From assembly GCA_001942045.1 (NCBI GenBank), contig MSTD01000024.1, positions 6,831-70,830 on the forward strand: a DNA stretch of 64,000 bases, in the 5' to 3' direction. The notes below the pieces were generated by a model. That model had not been told where the DNA came from, did no database searches, and saw only the letters and a program-made list of their open reading frames with translations. Source of the stretch: Mycolicibacterium porcinum. Lineage in GTDB: Bacteria > Actinomycetota > Actinomycetes > Mycobacteriales > Mycobacteriaceae. This document shows positions 63,599-64,000 of the stretch, in pieces. The position numbers were made by a program, and so were the translations under genes. Within the stretch, counting starts at the first letter, position 1. Every line of letters starts with the position of its first letter.

Positions 63599-64000
63599 CT
63601 ACGAGGCGGCCCCGACGCGCTCCCGCTTTTCTTCGTAGTAGCGGGCCCGCTCATCGACCGCAGCCAGGAACTGAGCCAGTTCCTCACGAGCCTTCTCGCC
63701 CTCGGGCCCGAAGTCGGTGCGATCGAATATCCGCCAGAACCGCAGCACCGGCTGCACCACGTCGTCGTGATGGACGCGCAGATCGTAGATGCCGGCCTTC
63801 GCGATGGTGATCGCGTTCTGCGCGAAATCGGCCATACCGATGCCCGGCATCGCGAAGTTCACCACCTCGTCGCGGATCGCCGTCATCGCCGCGTCGGGCG
63901 CGATGTCCAACGCGGCGGCCATCAGATTGCGGTAGAAGACCATGTGCAGGTTCTCGTCGGCGGCGATCCGCGCCAGCAGCTGGTCGGCGACCGGGCACCC
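63599..64000 (-). CDS. Acyl-ACP desaturase (DesA1-like), 3' part
   Basis: The frame runs off the right edge, so only the last 133 residues are visible. They contain the second diiron-ligand helix with ADENLHMVFYRNL, in which Glu and His fit the ExxH motif of soluble stearoyl-ACP desaturases. VYD-like GIYDLRVHHDDVV, VLRFWRIF and the end EEKRERVG follow. The match to M. tuberculosis DesA1 is clear in this part. It should introduce a double bond into an acyl chain carried on ACP, with a ferredoxin. The 143-base gap to the cutinase holds nothing recognised. Confidence 0.85.
   Translation of the reverse strand, partial: GCPVADQLLARIAADENLHMVFYRNLMAAALDIAPDAAMTAIRDEVVNFAMPGIGMADFAQNAITIAKAGIYDLRVHHDDVVQPVLRFWRIFDRTDFGPEGEKAREELAQFLAAVDERARYYEEKRERVGAAS

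Overview
The window looks like chromosomal DNA of a mycobacterium, most likely an environmental, fast-growing Mycolicibacterium type. The base composition is high in GC with many GTG starts. It carries LpqH-family lipoproteins, a PE-PPE-domain hydrolase, a WS/DGAT (Tgs) acyltransferase, a deazaflavin (Ddn-type) reductase and LigC-type ligases with a separate LigD-like polymerase. The order of many genes recalls, from memory, the M. tuberculosis block around Rv3730c-Rv3788: polymerase/ligC, tgs2, tadA, tyrA, proZWVX, fadE36, alkylsulfatase, lpqH, hisC2, echA21. This is recalled, not searched. I see no phage, insertion sequence, CRISPR array, rRNA or plasmid feature.

Layout. 1-5700: a PucR-type regulator and a D-amino-acid-dehydrogenase-like oxidase, a Gre-like factor, two TetR genes, and an SDR plus aldo/keto reductase pair behind a strong operator-like palindrome. 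5.7-9.1 kb: a primase-type polymerase (PolD1-like) and two divergent ATP-dependent DNA ligases (LigC1, LigC2). 9.1-19 kb: a hypothetical protein, a large LuxR ATPase regulator, a polysaccharide deacetylase, a carboxylesterase, GluQ-RS, an amino-acid ABC importer whose binding protein and permease are fused, and an MFS carrier. 19.8-27 kb: a P450, tRNA-guanine transglycosylase, two LpqH-like lipoproteins separated by the wreck of a haloalkane dehalogenase, a PE-PPE hydrolase and a penicillin-binding lipoprotein. 27.2-37.2 kb: a B12-dependent diol dehydratase operon with fused large/medium subunits, Tgs2, a small membrane protein, an alpha-dioxygenase-like haem peroxidase, a Ddn-like protein, TetR and a methyltransferase.

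37.2-45.7 kb: tRNA-Ser(CGA), TadA with its partner, TyrA, a glycolipid-binding-like protein, the ProXVWZ osmoprotectant importer, a LapA-like protein, FadE36 and a histidine phosphatase. 45.7-54.9 kb: an SDR, then an apparent aminophosphonate-use cluster (GntR/PhnF-like regulator, GlpT-like carrier, phosphonatase-like HAD enzyme, FAD oxidase) with related palindromes at the two ends, an alkylsulfatase, and two tandem imine-reductase-like genes divergent from an HxlR regulator. 54.9-64 kb: a phosphoesterase, small proteins, tRNA-Arg(ACG), tRNA-Ser(GCT), HisC2, a DUF4334 protein, a DinB-like protein, EchA21, an epimerase, a MocR regulator, a 49-residue small gene, a cutinase and the 3' part of an acyl-ACP desaturase.

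The main functional links are these. TadA edits the type of tRNA-Arg(ACG) found here. Tgt and GluQ-RS act on the same tRNA wobble position. PolD1 and the ligases form a DNA gap-repair set. ProXVWZ is one transporter. The phosphonate genes form one small regulon. Intergenic stretches are short; the only one above 300 bases (22921-23304) holds the dehalogenase remnant.
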